Source: Spirosoma oryzicola (GTDB taxonomy: Bacteria > Bacteroidota > Bacteroidia > Cytophagales > Spirosomataceae). Taken from it: DNA of 64,000 nt. The translations under genes and the position numbers were made by a program. The number at the start of each line of letters is the position of its first letter. Positions within the stretch are counted from its first letter, which is position 1. Location of the stretch: contig NZ_CP089538.1 of the NCBI RefSeq assembly GCF_021233055.1, positions 5,472,501-5,536,500 of the forward strand, in the 5' to 3' direction. Positions 45,856-58,416 of the stretch are shown here, one piece after another. The notes beneath the pieces were generated by a model. That model did not search any database and was not told the origin of the DNA. It saw only the letters and a program-made list of their open reading frames with translations.

Positions 45856-46718
45856 TGGCTAGCCTCGTTTTGATTGTTAGACCCGACCGAAGCCGAATCG
45901 GTTGTAACTTCATCAGGCTTTTTCTCATCCTCGTCTTTATCGGCTGCTTCGACCCACACTTTCATATCGTTAAGGTCCATAGGGCCGAACTGAGTAGTAA
46001 AAGCAACATCTGCGGCATCGCGGCCATACGCTACCGTGATTCGGTTACCACGCGGATTCTCCTGCGTTGCATCAAACGTAAACCATCGCCCATCAACGTA
46101 CGCTTCAAACCACGCATGCAAATCCATAGGGTCCAACTGGTAGAGATAACCAACTACCATTCGAGCAGGAATATTAAGCGCCCGACACAGGGAAATGCCC
46201 AAGTGTGTGAAATCCCTACAGACACCAACGCGCTTATTAGCCGTATCAACGGCAGAGGTGCTGGCGTCGCTTGTACCGTATTGATACTTCACATTCGTAT
46301 GTATCCAAAGACGAATTGCCTCGGCCTGGTCATAACCGGGCTCGCTCTCTTTTGTAATGTCTGCGGCTAGATCACCTAGTTGATCCGACTGGCAATAGCG
46401 GCTGGGAAGCGTATAGTGTAACACATCGTCCGGTAGCTCTTCAACAGGCGTGTAGGGTGCACCAGGGGCTACATCAATTTCGTTGGCTGTCTGAACGGTG
46501 GCTGAGAAATGGATGGAGAATGGGCCGGTCGGTGCTATCACGCGTTGGCAGAGGTTGCCATACATGTCCGTAAATTCGGTAACGTTCACAGCTGGTGTGA
46601 TTTGATATTCTTCGCGAACAATCCATTGACCAGCTCCCGAGCGAGGGCGTAGCATAAGAATCAGAGGTGTCGGCGCTTTTGCTTCGAATGACAATTCACA
46701 ACCTGCGTTGAGTTGCAT
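45852..46718 (-). CDS. Transglutaminase-like protein
   Basis: 288 residues. N-terminal beta domain, then a transglutaminase-fold cysteine protease/amidase: Cys in VGVCRDFTHL, His in DLHAWFEAY, Asp in FTFDATQ. The last ~30 residues are acidic and Ser/Asn-rich. No signal peptide, so probably cytoplasmic. This architecture is common in actinobacterial and Bacteroidota proteins of unknown substrate. Translationally coupled to the lipoprotein gene. Confidence 0.9.
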   Translation of the reverse strand: MQLNAGCELSFEAKAPTPLILMLRPRSGAGQWIVREEYQITPAVNVTEFTDMYGNLCQRVIAPTGPFSIHFSATVQTANEIDVAPGAPYTPVEELPDDVLHYTLPSRYCQSDQLGDLAADITKESEPGYDQAEAIRLWIHTNVKYQYGTSDASTSAVDTANKRVGVCRDFTHLGISLCRALNIPARMVVGYLYQLDPMDLHAWFEAYVDGRWFTFDATQENPRGNRITVAYGRDAADVAFTTQFGPMDLNDMKVWVEAADKDEDEKKPDEVTTDSASVGSNNQNEASQ

Positions 46719-46788
46719 AAAATCTAATTGTAAAAATGGTTTGGAAAGATAATCTGCTAGTTAATTCATTTGTTCCGATTTCTGTCAT

Positions 46789-46825
46789 AAAAATACCCCA
46801 GCCATTGCCGGCCAGGGTATTTTTT
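46789..46825 (-). terminator. Terminator of the rpoBC operon
   Basis: AAAAATACCC (46789-46798) pairs with GGGTATTTTT (46815-46824). On minus it lies 21 bp past the rpoC stop and ends in five T. Confidence 0.85.
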
Positions 46826-46845
46826 ACAACTATATTCAGCTAAGA

Positions 46846-49800
46846 CTATACCGTTGCCCGCTTTTTGCTACGAGCAAACTGCTCCCGTGATTCGGTGATT
46901 GACTCAAGTTCTTCTTTCGAACCGACGATTGCGTTTTGGTAGCGACGGATACCCGTTCCAGCAGGGATCAGGTGACCGACGATAACGTTTTCTTTCAATC
47001 CTTCGAGCATGTCACGCTTACCACGGATAGACGCTTCACTCAACACTTTGGTTGTTTCCTGGAAGGAAGCCGCCGAAATGAAGCTGTCTGTACCAAGCGA
47101 CGACTGTGTAATACCCATCAGCGTTGGTTGCGAAACGGCAGCCATTGCATCACGGACGGTTACCAGTGTCAGGTCACGGCGTTTCAAACTTGAGTTCTCA
47201 TCGCGTAACTGACGGCTTGTTACAATCTGGCCAGGCTTGAAGTTCGTTGAATCACCAGCATCCATAACCACTTTAGCGTCGAGAACTTTGTCGTTCTCTT
47301 CACGGAATGCCCACTTATCAACAACTTGACCTTCGAGGAAGTTGGTGTCGCCCGAATCGATGATTTCAACTTTCTGCATCATCTGGCGCACGATAGCCTC
47401 GATGTGTTTATCGTTGATTTTCACCCCTTGCAGACGGTAAACTTCCTGAATTTCGTTTACCAGGTATTCCTGAACAGCCGTTGGCCCTTTAATCGCCAGA
47501 ATGTCGCTTGGTGTAATAGCACCGTCCGACAGTGGAGCACCAGCCCGTACAAAGTCGTTATCCTGGACAAGGATGAACTTCGACAGTGGGACGAGATACT
47601 TTTTCTTCGTACCGTCTTTCGACTCGATGAAGATCTCGCGGTTACCACGCTTGATAGTACCGTACGTAACGACACCATCAATTTCACTCACGACAGCCGG
47701 GTTCGATGGGTTCCGGGCTTCAAATAATTCCGTTACACGTGGCAGACCACCCGTAATATCGCGTGTTTTACCAACGTTACGTGGAATCTTCGCCAGCGGT
47801 TGACCTGCTTTAATCGATTGTCCTTCTTTAACGACCAGACGTGAACCAACTGGCAGGTTGTAGCCTTTTTGAAGTTGACCGTTTCCGGTTTCATCAAGGT
47901 GTAGTAGCAGCGTACTGGTACCACTTACAACGATGGCAGGGTTCTTAGCCTTATCGCGGCTTTCGATGATCACTTTCTCCTGGAAGCCAGTCTGTTCGTC
48001 AAACTCCTCACGATAGGTAATACCATCTTCAATCGCATCAAAATTCAGCGTACCGGTTAATTCAGAGAGGATAACGGCGTTATAGGGATCCCATGCGCAA
48101 ATATCATCACCTTTCTTAACCATATCGCCATCTTTCACGCGAAGGAAAGCACCGTATGGCACGTTGTTGCTGATCAGAACCTGGTTCCGGTCTTCTGGAT
48201 TCACGATCCGTACTTCGCCCGAACGACCCATAACGACCGTTTGTGCGTTTCCTTCTGCATCTTCCGATTCAACCGTACGCATTTCTTCAAACTCGATCAG
48301 ACCATCGAATTTCGCTTTGATCGACGCATCAACCGCAATGTTCGACGCCGTACCACCGACGTGGAACGTACGAAGTGTCAACTGCGTACCTGGCTCACCG
48401 ATTGACTGAGAGGCAATTACACCTACAGCTTCACCAATGTCTACCATCCGGCCCGATGCCAGGTTACGACCGTAGCATTTCGCACAAACGCCCTGACGAG
48501 ATTCGCAGGTCAGTACCGAACGGATTTCAACCGTTTCGATGCTGGTTTCGTCAATCCGAGCCGCTACATCTTCCGTAACCAGTTCGCCAGCGCCAACGAT
48601 CAGTTCTTTCGAAAGCGGATCATATATATCGTGAACCGTAGTACGACCCAGAATACGTTCAGACAGTGGCTCAACGATATCTTCGTTGTCTTTCAGCGCC
48701 GATACTTGCAGACCACGGAGTGTACCGCAATCATCTTCACTGATAATAACGTCTTGTGCTACGTCGTGCAGACGACGAGTCAGGTAACCAGCATCGGCCG
48801 TTTTCAGAGCCGTATCAGCCAGACCTTTCCGTGCGCCGTGCGTTGAGATAAAGTACTCCAAGACGTCGAGACCTTCTTTAAAGTTCGACAGAATTGGGTT
48901 TTCAATGATCTCACCGACTGAGCCTTGCAGGTTTTTCTGTGGCTTAGCCATCAGACCCCGCATACCACCCAACTGACGAATTTGCTCGCGAGAACCACGG
49001 GCTCCCGAGTGCATCATCATGTAGATTGAGTTGAAACCACCCTGATCAGCTTCAAGCTGCTTCATCAGCGTCTCGGTCAGACGAGAGTTCACACGGGTCC
49101 AGATATCAATAACCTGGTTGTACCGTTCGTTCTCCGTGATCAGACCCATCAGGTAGTTATCCCAAACGCCCTGCACTTCCGCTTTTGCTTCTTCAACGAG
49201 TCCCTGTTTTGCTTCAGGAATCATGACATCGCTCAAACCAATTGACAGACCACCTCTAAACGCCATTTGGAAACCAAGTTCCTTGATTTCGTCGAGGAAT
49301 TGAGCTGTCCGCGCACCGCCCGAGATCTTGAAGATAAACGCAATGATCTGTTGCAGCTTTTTCTTCGTCAGCAGTTCATTGATGTATCCTACTTCTTCCG
49401 GCACCGCTTGGTTAAACAACAACCGGCCAGCAACCGTATCAAGTACTTTGTAAACAAGCTCACCATTCTCATCCCGTACTTTCACACGGCATTTGATGTT
49501 GGCATGTTTCGAAACTTTACCTTCGTTGATAGCGATGATTACTTCCTCAGCGCCGTAGAACGTCATACCTTCACCCGCAATCGGGTATTCTGGCGTGTTC
49601 TTACGGCCCTTCGTTACGTAATACAAGCCAAGTACCATGTCTTGCGATGGTACAGTGATTGGTGCTCCGTTGGCGGGGTTCAGGATGTTATGCGACGCCA
49701 GCATCAATAAAGATGCTTCGAGAATAGCTTCCTGACCAAGTGGTACGTGCACAGCCATCTGGTCACCGTCAAAGTCAGCGTTGAACGCTGTACAAACGAG

Positions 49801-51195
49801 TGGGTGCAACTGGATAGCTTTACCTTCAATCAGCTTTGGCTGGAACGCCTGAATACCTAAACGGTGCAGCGTTGGAGCCCGGTTCAGCAGTACAGGGTGT
49901 CCTTTCAATACGTTTTCCAGAATGTCCCAGATAACAGGATCTTTCCGGTCAACGATTTTCTTCGCTGATTTAACCGTTTTAACGATACCCCGCTCAATTA
50001 GCTTCCGGATAACGAACGGCTTGAATAGCTCAGCCGCCATGTCTTTTGGCAGACCGCATTCGTGCAGTTTCAATTCAGGACCAACGACGATAACCGAACG
50101 ACCAGAGTAGTCAACCCGTTTACCAAGCAGGTTCTGACGGAAACGGCCTTGCTTACCCTTTAGCATGTCAGACAGCGATTTCAGGGCGCGGTTACCTTCC
50201 GAGCGAACAGCGTTTACTTTCCGTGAGTTATCGAACAGCGAATCGACCGCTTCCTGCAACATCCGTTTTTCATTCCGTAGAATTACTTCCGGTGCTTTGA
50301 TCTCGATCAGACGCTTCAGACGGTTGTTCCGAATGATTACCCGACGGTATAGATCATTCAGGTCAGACGTTGCGAATCGGCCACCGTCCAGAGGGACAAG
50401 CGGACGAAGTTCGGGTGGAATAACCGGCACCATTTTGATAACCATCCACTCAGGACGGTTTTCGATACGGCCATTTGCCTCCCGGAACGCTTCTACCACT
50501 TTCAACCGCTTCAACGCTTCTGCTTTACGCTGTTGCGATGTATCGGTTGCCGCCGAGTGACGCAGTGAATACGACAGTTCGTCAAGGTCTACGCGCGACA
50601 ACAGCATTTCTAACGCTTCCGCCCCCATCTTAGCGATGAATTTGTTCGGGTCTTTGTCGTCGAGGTGCTGGTTTGTGCTCGGCAGTTTATCGATGATATC
50701 CAGATACTCGTCTTCGGTCAGGAAGTCGAGCTGGTTGATACCGTCTTCAGCTTTAACGCCAGGCTGAACGACTACATACCGTTCGTAGTAGATAACCTGA
50801 TCAAGTTTTTTGGTCGAAAGACCTAACAGGTAACCAATTTTATTAGGCAAGCTGCGGAAATACCAGATATGCGCAACAGGAACAACCAGTTCGATGTGCC
50901 CCATACGCTCCCGGCGAACCTTTTTCTCAGTTACTTCCACACCACAGCGGTCACAGATAATGCCTTTATAGCGAATCCGTTTGTATTTACCGCAGTGACA
51001 TTCCCAGTCCTTAACTGGCCCGAAAATACGCTCGCAGAACAAGCCGCCCATTTCGGGTTTGTAAGTACGGTAATTGATCGTCTCCGGCTGTGTCACCTCG
51101 CCGTAGGAACTCTCCAAAATAGACTCTGGCGATGCCAAGCTGATTGTTACGCTGGCAAAGTCGCTGTTGAGTTTTTTGTTCTTTTTGAACGACAT
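46846..51195 (-). CDS. rpoC: DNA-directed RNA polymerase subunit beta'
   Basis: 1449 residues. Zinc-binding [20 protein letters not shown] near residue 65; the catalytic Mg-binding [12 protein letters not shown] near residue 470; bridge helix and trigger-loop region [16 protein letters not shown]. The length with the C-terminal insertion is typical of Bacteroidota. 114 bp from rpoB with a word-repeat spacer. Confidence 0.98.
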   Translation of the reverse strand: MSFKKNKKLNSDFASVTISLASPESILESSYGEVTQPETINYRTYKPEMGGLFCERIFGPVKDWECHCGKYKRIRYKGIICDRCGVEVTEKKVRRERMGHIELVVPVAHIWYFRSLPNKIGYLLGLSTKKLDQVIYYERYVVVQPGVKAEDGINQLDFLTEDEYLDIIDKLPSTNQHLDDKDPNKFIAKMGAEALEMLLSRVDLDELSYSLRHSAATDTSQQRKAEALKRLKVVEAFREANGRIENRPEWMVIKMVPVIPPELRPLVPLDGGRFATSDLNDLYRRVIIRNNRLKRLIEIKAPEVILRNEKRMLQEAVDSLFDNSRKVNAVRSEGNRALKSLSDMLKGKQGRFRQNLLGKRVDYSGRSVIVVGPELKLHECGLPKDMAAELFKPFVIRKLIERGIVKTVKSAKKIVDRKDPVIWDILENVLKGHPVLLNRAPTLHRLGIQAFQPKLIEGKAIQLHPLVCTAFNADFDGDQMAVHVPLGQEAILEASLLMLASHNILNPANGAPITVPSQDMVLGLYYVTKGRKNTPEYPIAGEGMTFYGAEEVIIAINEGKVSKHANIKCRVKVRDENGELVYKVLDTVAGRLLFNQAVPEEVGYINELLTKKKLQQIIAFIFKISGGARTAQFLDEIKELGFQMAFRGGLSIGLSDVMIPEAKQGLVEEAKAEVQGVWDNYLMGLITENERYNQVIDIWTRVNSRLTETLMKQLEADQGGFNSIYMMMHSGARGSREQIRQLGGMRGLMAKPQKNLQGSVGEIIENPILSNFKEGLDVLEYFISTHGARKGLADTALKTADAGYLTRRLHDVAQDVIISEDDCGTLRGLQVSALKDNEDIVEPLSERILGRTTVHDIYDPLSKELIVGAGELVTEDVAARIDETSIETVEIRSVLTCESRQGVCAKCYGRNLASGRMVDIGEAVGVIASQSIGEPGTQLTLRTFHVGGTASNIAVDASIKAKFDGLIEFEEMRTVESEDAEGNAQTVVMGRSGEVRIVNPEDRNQVLISNNVPYGAFLRVKDGDMVKKGDDICAWDPYNAVILSELTGTLNFDAIEDGITYREEFDEQTGFQEKVIIESRDKAKNPAIVVSGTSTLLLHLDETGNGQLQKGYNLPVGSRLVVKEGQSIKAGQPLAKIPRNVGKTRDITGGLPRVTELFEARNPSNPAVVSEIDGVVTYGTIKRGNREIFIESKDGTKKKYLVPLSKFILVQDNDFVRAGAPLSDGAITPSDILAIKGPTAVQEYLVNEIQEVYRLQGVKINDKHIEAIVRQMMQKVEIIDSGDTNFLEGQVVDKWAFREENDKVLDAKVVMDAGDSTNFKPGQIVTSRQLRDENSSLKRRDLTLVTVRDAMAAVSQPTLMGITQSSLGTDSFISAASFQETTKVLSEASIRGKRDMLEGLKENVIVGHLIPAGTGIRRYQNAIVGSKEELESITESREQFARSKKRATV

Positions 51196-51240
51196 TGGTT
51201 GGAGATTATAGGTTAAAATTTGTCACTGCTAATTACTTGA

Positions 51241-51311
51241 TAGTCATTGACCGTCATTCCTTGTGTAAACACGGTGAACAACAATCAATGACTACAAATG
51301 ATCGAATGACT
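51241..51311. repeat. Word-built inverted repeat between rpoB and rpoC
   Basis: TAGTCATTGACCGTCATTCC (51241-51260) faces CAATCAATGACTACAAATG (51282-51300) and CGAATGACTA (51303-51312); GTCATTG/CAATGAC words recur on both sides. Confidence 0.55.
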
Positions 51312-54300
51312 ATTCTAATGTTATTTCAAGTGCTAGACCACGCAACTCGTGAACAAGTACGTTGAACGACTCAGGAATATTTGGCTTCGGTAGGTTCTCA
51401 CCTTTCACGATAGCCTCATATGCCTTCGCACGACCTACAACGTCATCGGATTTAACAGTCAGGATCTCTTGGAGAATGTTTGACGCACCGAATGCTTCAA
51501 GTGCCCAAACCTCCATCTCACCAAACCGCTGACCACCGAACTGCGCTTTACCACCCAGCGGCTGCTGTGTAATGAGCGAGTAAGGTCCAATCGAACGAGC
51601 GTGCATCTTATCGTCCACCAAGTGGCCGAGTTTGAGCATGTAGATAATACCGACGGTAACAGGCTGATCGAAACGCTCACCCGTCAGACCGTTGTACAAG
51701 TACGTCCGTCCGAATGATGGCAAACCGGCAGCGTCCAACTCATCGGCAACCTGCTGTTCGGTAGCTCCGTCAAAAATTGGCGTCGCATATTTCCGATCCA
51801 GTTTCTGACCAGCCCACGCCAATACAGTTTCGTAGATCTGACCAAGGTTCATCCGAGAAGGTACACCAAGTGGGTTCAGAACGATATCCACTTTCGTACC
51901 ATCTTCAAGGAACGGCATGTCTTCGTCACGCACAATCCGGGCAACAACCCCTTTGTTACCGTGGCGACCAGCCATTTTATCACCCACTTTCAGCTTACGC
52001 TTCTTAGCGATGTACACTTTGGCCAGTTTCACAATACCAGCTGGTAGTTCGTCACCCACTTCAAGCGTAAACCGCTCACGCTTAAAACGTCCCGTGATCT
52101 CGCTCCGGCGGTTGTTGTAGTTTTTCACTATCTGAACAACCATCTGGTTTAGCTTATCGTCTTCCGTCCAACCGTCCAGGTTAAGATCAACCAAGATATT
52201 GGCTTCTTCCGGTACAGCGTAGCCACTCTCGTCACGATATGGGTTCTTGTCAGGGAATAAGTTATCCGTAATGTTCTTACGGTTGAACTTCACGCCTTTG
52301 CTGACAATCTCATCGCCAAACTTGTGTTTCACGCCGGCACTAGTTTTGCCATCCAGCAGTGTCACCAATTTTTCGATCATGCGAGCGCGGAAGTCGTTTA
52401 GCTCACGGCCATACTTCTTCATCAGCGCTTTTACTTCATCCTTATGCTTACCACGATCCTCTTTAGCCGGACGAGCAAACAGTTTGGTGTCAATAACAAC
52501 GCCTTTCAATGATGGTGGTGCTTTCTTGGAAGCATCTTTCACATCACCGGCTTTATCACCGAAGATTGCACGGAGAAGTTTTTCTTCCGGTGTTGGATCG
52601 CTTTCTCCTTTTGGTGTAATCTTACCAATCAGGATATCGCCTTCCTTCACTTCGGTACCAACCCGCACAATACCGTTCTCATCGAGGTTACGAACTGTTT
52701 CTTCGCTTACGTTAGGAATTTCAGAAGTAAGTTCTTCTTCACCACGTTTCGTATCGCGCACTTCCAGTTCGAACTCTTCAATGTGGATCGAGGTGAAGAT
52801 ATCCTCCCGAACAACGCGCTCAGAAATTACGATAGCATCCTCAAAGTTGTAACCTTGCCAAGGCATGAAGGCAACCTTCATATTCCGGCCAAGCGCCAAC
52901 TCACCAGCCTGCGTCGCGTAACCTTCGCACAGCACATCACCTTTTCTAACTTTTTGTCCTTTTAGAACAGTCGGTTTGATGTTGATGCACGTATCCTGGT
53001 TTGTACGACGGAACTTAATCAAGTTGTACGTTTTGCGATCTTCGTCGAACGTAACGGCAAGTTGGTCTTCGTCAAGTTCGTATCGAACAACGATTTTCGT
53101 CGAATCAACGAACTCAATGACACCATCCGCTTCGGCAATAACTAGTGTCCGAGAATCAACAGCTACACGACCTTCCAGACCTGTACCCACAATTGGAGCT
53201 TCAGGGCGGAGGAGAGGAACAGCCTGACGTTGCATGTTTGATCCCATCAGGGCACGGTTAGCATCGTCGTGTTCAAGGAACGGAATCATGGAAGCAGCAA
53301 CCGACACAATTTGGTTCGGTGCAATGTCCATAAACGTTACGTTCGAAGGTTCAGCCATTGGGAAGTCCCCTTCGAAGCGTGCTTTCAGACGATCGACTTG
53401 GAAGTTACCCCGATCATCGATACCGGCGTTAGCCTGCGCGATGTAATGCGAGTCTTCTTCTTCTGCCGTCAGATACATTACGGGTTTATCAATCGACACT
53501 TTACCGTTTTCAATAACACGGTATGGTGTCTCGATGAAGCCCATGCTGTTAATCTTAGCGTAAACGCACAGAGACGAGATTAGACCGATGTTCGGACCTT
53601 CCGGCGTTTCGATGGTACACAGACGACCGTAGTGCGTATAGTGTACGTCACGAACTTCGAAACCTGCCCGTTCGCGAGACAGACCACCGGGTCCAAGAGC
53701 TGACATACGACGCTTGTGCGTTACTTCAGCCAGTGGGTTCGTTTGGTCCATGAACTGCGACAGCTGGTTGGTACCGAAGAACGAGTTAATCACCGACGAC
53801 AAAGTACGAGCGTTAATCAGGTCAACCGGTTTAAAATCCTCGTTGTCCCGAACGTTCATCCGTTCTTTGATCGTCCGCGCCATCCGCGCCAGACCAACAC
53901 CGAATTGAGCATATAGCTGCTCACCTACCGTACGAACACGGCGGTTACTCAGGTGGTCAATATCATCAACAACTGCTTTTGAGTTGATCAGACCAATCAG
54001 GTATTTCACGATAGAAACAATATCTTCCGTGGTTAAGACCTTCATGTCCGATGAAATATCCAGACCAAGCTTTTTGTTGATCCGGTAACGGCCTACATCG
54101 CCCAAATCATAACGCTTATCCGAGAAGAACAAACTTTGAATGATCTCACGAGCGGTTTGTTCGTCCGGTGCATCAGCGTTCCGAAGCTGCCGATAGATTT
54201 GCTCAACAGCCTCTTTCTCGGAGTTTGAGCTATCTTTCTGCAGCGTATTATAAATAATATTGTAGTCGGCCATGTTCATGTCTTCCTTATGCAGAATGAC

Positions 54301-55179
54301 TGATTTCTGACCTGACTCAGTGATTACGTCGATATCATCCGCCGAAATAGCCGAGTCCCGCTCAAGCAAGACTTCGTTACGACTGATTGACACAACCTCA
54401 CCCGTATCTTCATCCACAAAGTCTTCTGTCCAGGTACGTAATACCCGAGCAGCTAACCGGCGACCAATCGCCTTTTTTAAGTTTGCTGGCGTTGCTGGAA
54501 CTTCTTCCGACAAGCCAAACAAATCGAGAATATCTTTATCCGAGCCGAAGCCAATAGCACGTAACAACGTCGTAACCGGGAATTTCTTTTTCCGGTCAAT
54601 GTACGCATACATAACGTTGTTAACATCCGTTGAAAATTCGATCCAAGAACCCTTGAAAGGAATAATACGAGCCGAATAAAGTTTGGTACCGTTCGTATGC
54701 TTGCTCATCGAGAAGAACACGCCCGGCGAGCGGTGTAATTGCGAAACAATTACCCGTTCAGCTCCGTTGATGACGAAAGAACCTTTTTCGGTCATGTACG
54801 GAATATTTCCTAGGAATACCTCTTGCTCAATCGTCTCAAAATCCTCGTTATCAGGATCATTGTTCGATAGGCGCAGTTTGGCTTTTAAAGGAACTGAGTA
54901 AGTCAAGCCCCGGTCAATAGACTCATCAACAGAGTATTTGGGGGGATCAACAGAGTAATCTATGAACTCCAGCTTGAAATTCTCGCGAGAGTCCGAGATA
55001 GGGAAGTTTTCCTGAAAAACTTTAAACAAACCTTCTTCCGAACGCTGGTTGGAAGGCGTATCAAGTTGGAAAAAATCTTTAAAAGATTTTACTTGAATAT
55101 CCAGAAAGTCTGGATACCCAATCACTGGCTGAATCGTCGCAAAATTTTTGCGTGTACTGATTTTCGCGTTTGTCGCCAA
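51310..55179 (-). CDS. rpoB: DNA-directed RNA polymerase subunit beta
   Basis: 1289 residues. Rifampicin-region motifs [25 protein letters not shown] and [20 protein letters not shown]-terminal [19 protein letters not shown] and [17 protein letters not shown]. The start codon is TTG at 55179, giving [15 protein letters not shown]; no ATG or GTG lies between it and the upstream in-frame TAG, and the protein aligns in length with the family. Confidence 0.97.
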   Translation of the reverse strand: MATNAKISTRKNFATIQPVIGYPDFLDIQVKSFKDFFQLDTPSNQRSEEGLFKVFQENFPISDSRENFKLEFIDYSVDPPKYSVDESIDRGLTYSVPLKAKLRLSNNDPDNEDFETIEQEVFLGNIPYMTEKGSFVINGAERVIVSQLHRSPGVFFSMSKHTNGTKLYSARIIPFKGSWIEFSTDVNNVMYAYIDRKKKFPVTTLLRAIGFGSDKDILDLFGLSEEVPATPANLKKAIGRRLAARVLRTWTEDFVDEDTGEVVSISRNEVLLERDSAISADDIDVITESGQKSVILHKEDMNMADYNIIYNTLQKDSSNSEKEAVEQIYRQLRNADAPDEQTAREIIQSLFFSDKRYDLGDVGRYRINKKLGLDISSDMKVLTTEDIVSIVKYLIGLINSKAVVDDIDHLSNRRVRTVGEQLYAQFGVGLARMARTIKERMNVRDNEDFKPVDLINARTLSSVINSFFGTNQLSQFMDQTNPLAEVTHKRRMSALGPGGLSRERAGFEVRDVHYTHYGRLCTIETPEGPNIGLISSLCVYAKINSMGFIETPYRVIENGKVSIDKPVMYLTAEEEDSHYIAQANAGIDDRGNFQVDRLKARFEGDFPMAEPSNVTFMDIAPNQIVSVAASMIPFLEHDDANRALMGSNMQRQAVPLLRPEAPIVGTGLEGRVAVDSRTLVIAEADGVIEFVDSTKIVVRYELDEDQLAVTFDEDRKTYNLIKFRRTNQDTCINIKPTVLKGQKVRKGDVLCEGYATQAGELALGRNMKVAFMPWQGYNFEDAIVISERVVREDIFTSIHIEEFELEVRDTKRGEEELTSEIPNVSEETVRNLDENGIVRVGTEVKEGDILIGKITPKGESDPTPEEKLLRAIFGDKAGDVKDASKKAPPSLKGVVIDTKLFARPAKEDRGKHKDEVKALMKKYGRELNDFRARMIEKLVTLLDGKTSAGVKHKFGDEIVSKGVKFNRKNITDNLFPDKNPYRDESGYAVPEEANILVDLNLDGWTEDDKLNQMVVQIVKNYNNRRSEITGRFKRERFTLEVGDELPAGIVKLAKVYIAKKRKLKVGDKMAGRHGNKGVVARIVRDEDMPFLEDGTKVDIVLNPLGVPSRMNLGQIYETVLAWAGQKLDRKYATPIFDGATEQQVADELDAAGLPSFGRTYLYNGLTGERFDQPVTVGIIYMLKLGHLVDDKMHARSIGPYSLITQQPLGGKAQFGGQRFGEMEVWALEAFGASNILQEILTVKSDDVVGRAKAYEAIVKGENLPKPNIPESFNVLVHELRGLALEITLE

Positions 55180-55375
55180 GATTGTGCTTCGTTTAGTTGC
55201 GTAACCGATTCTCTATGAGTGCGTTGCGAGGACTTGCTACAGCACTCGAACTAAGCGGCTATTCAGACCCCAGGCGTCACCCAACCCAAGGGGTGTGAAT
55301 AGACAACGTAAGGCAATAAAAATAAGTTTGTCTTATGCAAGCATATAGACAAAAAAGTCTCCAAACAGGAAAAGA

Positions 55376-55391
55376 CCAGACGTTGGTCTGG
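55376..55391 (-). terminator. Attenuator-like hairpin between rplL and rpoB
   Basis: CCAGAC (55376-55381) pairs with GTCTGG (55386-55391), followed on minus by TCTTTTCC. A second small stem AGAC-AAAAAA-GTCT lies at 55347-55360. Partial termination would lower rpoBC relative to the L7/L12 gene. Confidence 0.55.
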
Positions 55392-55429
55392 CCTCCCCTG
55401 CCTGGAGCGATATTCCAATAAGAGTGGGC

Positions 55430-55816
55430 TTACTTAACTTCTACTTCAGCACCAGCTTCTTCAAGTTGCTTACGCAGTGATTCTGCTTCGTCTTTAGCAA
55501 CGCCTTCTTTCACTGGCTTAGGAGCACCATCAACAAGCTCTTTCGCTTCTTTCAGGCCCAGACCGGTCAGGTCTTTAACCAGTTTCACGACAGCTAATTT
55601 AGCAGCACCAGCCGACTTCAGAATCACGTCGAACGAAGTTTTCTCAGCAGCAGCCGGAGCAGCGTCACCGCCACCTGCAGCACCACCAGCTACCATTACG
55701 GGAGCGGCAGCAGCCGGCTCGATTCCGTACTCATCTTTTAAGATAGCAGCCAGTTCGTTAACTTCTTTAACCGTCAGGCTTACAAGCTGCTCAGCGAACG
55801 CTTTCAAATCTGCCAT
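55430..55816 (-). CDS. rplL: 50S ribosomal protein L7/L12
   Basis: 128 residues. N-terminal dimerisation helix, Ala/Gly hinge (about residues 35-55), C-terminal factor-binding domain [30 protein letters not shown]. Stalk protein recruiting translation GTPases. Confidence 0.98.
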   Translation of the reverse strand: MADLKAFAEQLVSLTVKEVNELAAILKDEYGIEPAAAAPVMVAGGAAGGGDAAPAAAEKTSFDVILKSAGAAKLAVVKLVKDLTGLGLKEAKELVDGAPKPVKEGVAKDEAESLRKQLEEAGAEVEVK

Positions 55817-55919
55817 TGTAGTATTTCCTTAATTTGATTGTTATACGATTTGTTTTAATAACGCAGACTCTTGTCCACGGTTGACATCGGATTTTACGAA
55901 CGATCTGTTCGCATTACAG

Positions 55920-56453
55920 CTAAGCTGCCTCCTCGCGCTCCGACAGCGTTTTGAGGATACCGGCCAGTTTGTTGCCACCACTTTGCAACGCCGAAACAAC
56001 GTTTTTGGCTGGCGACTGCAACAGACCGATAATTTCACCGATCAGCTCTTGCTTGCTCTTCAGTGCGATGAGCGTGTCAAGTTGGTCAGCACCAATGAAC
56101 AGGCTGTAATCAATAGAAGCAGCCTTCAATTGTAGCTTATCGTTTGTTCTACGGAACTCTTTGATAAGCTGTGCCGGTGCTTTGCCATTTTCAGGGTGAA
56201 ACATCACCGCTGACTGACCATGTAGCACCGCTTCGTTGAACGGCGTGAAATCCGTATCTAAGGTTTCGAGCGCTTTTTTGATGAACGAATTTTTCACCAC
56301 TTTATACTCGATACCCCGTTCAAAACACATCCGGCGTAGGTCGTTGGTTTCAGCAACCGTCATGCCATTGGCTTCCGTGATGTAGAAGAAGGGAATGTTC
56401 TGAAACTTGTCAGTCAATTCCTCAATAATTGCTCCTTTTTCCTCGCGTTTCAT
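55920..56453 (-). CDS. rplJ: 50S ribosomal protein L10
   Basis: 177 residues. Stalk base that binds L7/L12 dimers. MKREEKGAIIEELTDKF start, GMTVAETNDLRR and NSFIKKAL match the family. 3 bp from rplA. Confidence 0.98.
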   Translation of the reverse strand: MKREEKGAIIEELTDKFQNIPFFYITEANGMTVAETNDLRRMCFERGIEYKVVKNSFIKKALETLDTDFTPFNEAVLHGQSAVMFHPENGKAPAQLIKEFRRTNDKLQLKAASIDYSLFIGADQLDTLIALKSKQELIGEIIGLLQSPAKNVVSALQSGGNKLAGILKTLSEREEAA

Positions 56454-56456
56454 GGC

Positions 56457-57155
56457 TTAAACTCCGGCTACAGTCCCTTTATCAATCTTTACACCCGGAC
56501 TCATCGTACTCGACAAGTTTATCGTTTTCACGTAGGTTCCTTTAGCCGATGAAGGCTTTAGTTTCAACAGGGTACTGATGATTTCCTGCGCATTTTCAGC
56601 CAGTTTTTCTGGCGTAAACGATACTTTACCAATGCTTGTGTGAATAGCTCCTTGCTTATCAACTTTAAAGTCGATTTTACCAGCTTTCACTTCACGAACA
56701 GCTTTGCCAACTTCAGGCGTTACCGTACCTGATTTTGGATTAGGCATCAACCCGCGAGGACCTAACACTTTACCCAGACGACCAACCTTAGCCATTACGT
56801 TCGGCATCGTGATGATCACGTCTACGTCCGTCCAGCCTTGCTCAATCTTCTGAATGTAATCGTCCAGTCCCACGAAGTCAGCGCCTGCTTCTTTCGCTTC
56901 GTTCTCTTTGTCCGGCGTGCAAAGCACCAGAACGCGAACCGTTTTACCCGTACCATGTGGCAACGTAGCAACGCCACGCACCATTTGGTCAGCTTTACGC
57001 GGATCAACGCCTAACCGAACGTCAATATCCACAGAAGCATCAAACTTCGTATATGATATTTCTTTCAGAATCTCCGCTGCTTGTTGCAGTGAGTATTCTT
57101 TAGCAATATCATACTTCGATTGCGCTTCCTTTTGTTTTTTCGTTAACTTAGCCAT
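56457..57155 (-). CDS. rplA: 50S ribosomal protein L1
   Basis: 232 residues. L1 stalk protein; [21 protein letters not shown] is diagnostic. Often represses its own rplKA mRNA; no L1 target was identified with confidence here. Confidence 0.98.
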   Translation of the reverse strand: MAKLTKKQKEAQSKYDIAKEYSLQQAAEILKEISYTKFDASVDIDVRLGVDPRKADQMVRGVATLPHGTGKTVRVLVLCTPDKENEAKEAGADFVGLDDYIQKIEQGWTDVDVIITMPNVMAKVGRLGKVLGPRGLMPNPKSGTVTPEVGKAVREVKAGKIDFKVDKQGAIHTSIGKVSFTPEKLAENAQEIISTLLKLKPSSAKGTYVKTINLSSTMSPGVKIDKGTVAGV

Positions 57156-57180
57156 TTCTGTGTTTGCCTAGGCAAGTCTA

Positions 57181-57624
57181 TTAGTTCTCGAATGGCGCTG
57201 CGCCAGTCACCGTGATTCCCATGCTGCGGGCTGTTCCAGCCACTTGCTTCATTGCTGACTCTACCGTGAAGGCATTCAAATCGGGCATTTTTGTTTCAGC
57301 AATTGTCCGAATTTGATCCCAAGATACAGAGCCAACTTTGTTGCGGTTTGGTTGAGCAGAGCCACCTTTCAGTTTAGCTGCTTCCATCAGCAGGATCGGT
57401 GCCGGTGGGGTTTTGATGACGAAGTCAAAGGATTTGTCCTTATAGTACGTAATCAAAACCGGCAATACCATACCCATTTTATCCTGCGTACGGCCGTTGA
57501 ACTGCTTGCAGAATTCCATGATATTTAAACCCTTGGAACCAAGCGCTGGACCGATCGGAGGTGAGGGGTTGGCTTGCCCGCCTTTGACTTGCAGCTTTAC
57601 ATAGCCACCTACTTCTTTTGCCAT
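57181..57624 (-). CDS. rplK: 50S ribosomal protein L11
   Basis: 147 residues. [22 protein letters not shown] start and C-terminal rRNA-binding domain ending [12 protein letters not shown]. Needed for stringent RelA activation in other bacteria. Confidence 0.98.
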   Translation of the reverse strand: MAKEVGGYVKLQVKGGQANPSPPIGPALGSKGLNIMEFCKQFNGRTQDKMGMVLPVLITYYKDKSFDFVIKTPPAPILLMEAAKLKGGSAQPNRNKVGSVSWDQIRTIAETKMPDLNAFTVESAMKQVAGTARSMGITVTGAAPFEN

Positions 57625-57776
57625 CGTATGATAAATTTACAACTTGTCACTTACGGTTCTTAACCAGCTAGTCACATAGCTAATCCGCACCCCTTTCGCA
57701 ACAAATCAACTGGTTTTGGATGGTCATCCCCTGAGGGAAGCATAGGATGCCGAACCACGGTCAGCTAATGGTTAGA

Positions 57777-58337
57777 TTAGCTTTCCTTCTCTACTTGTGC
57801 GTAACTGAGTTCTACCGGAGTACTCCGGCCAAATATCTTTACAACGACGTTCAATTTCTTCCGGTCGTCAAATACTTCTTCTACTGTACCAATGAAACCA
57901 CCGAATGGTCCATCGACTACCTTTACATTTTCGCCTTTGAGGTAAGCTACTGTAGGTGTTATGATTTCCTGAGCTTCTTCCTCAATGCGTCCTAACATAC
58001 GGTTAACTTCCGACTGACGCAGCGGCACCGGTACTTTAGTGGTTGTGCCAACTTGGGAGTTACCCAGAAATCCTAAGACACCTGGCATGTTCAGGATTAG
58101 ATCGAGCGCACGGTTGTTACTCAGATCAGCCGAAATCATAATGTATCCAGGATAGAACGACTTCTCGCGAACACGTTTCTTTCCGTTACGCATTTCGTAT
58201 ACCTTTTCAGAGGGTATAAGAACCTGCGGGATAATCTCATCTAGCTTCTGCCGAATGATTTCGTTATCGAGGTACGATTTTATTTTTTTCTCCTGCCCCG
58301 ATACTGCCCGAATAACGTACCACTGTATGCCGCTCAT
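57777..58337 (-). CDS. nusG: Transcription termination/antitermination protein NusG
   Basis: 186 residues. NGN domain (QWYVIRAVSGQEKKIKSYL, FYPGYIMI) and KOW motif (VKVVDGPFGGFIGTVEEVF). Links RNA polymerase to Rho or the ribosome. The 152-bp gap to rplK holds a hairpin near 57721-57755. Confidence 0.98.
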   Translation of the reverse strand: MSGIQWYVIRAVSGQEKKIKSYLDNEIIRQKLDEIIPQVLIPSEKVYEMRNGKKRVREKSFYPGYIMISADLSNNRALDLILNMPGVLGFLGNSQVGTTTKVPVPLRQSEVNRMLGRIEEEAQEIITPTVAYLKGENVKVVDGPFGGFIGTVEEVFDDRKKLNVVVKIFGRSTPVELSYAQVEKES

Positions 58338-58347
58338 ATTGGTAAAG

Positions 58348-58416
58348 ATTTATGATTGTTGATCTGTTGACGTATGATTTCTGTCAATCATAAATCAGCA
58401 ATCCCAAATCATACGT
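58348..58416. repeat. Interleaved inverted repeats between secE and nusG
   Basis: GATTTATGATTG (58348-58359) pairs with CAATCATAAATC (58385-58396), and ACGTATGATTT (58370-58380) pairs with AAATCATACGT (58406-58416). The order A-B-A'-B' permits a pseudoknot or two exclusive folds. Confidence 0.75.

Noticed and set aside
57721..57755. L1-binding leader upstream of rplK
   Set aside because: A hairpin is present between nusG and rplK, but I could not match it to the L1 target with its asymmetric loop.
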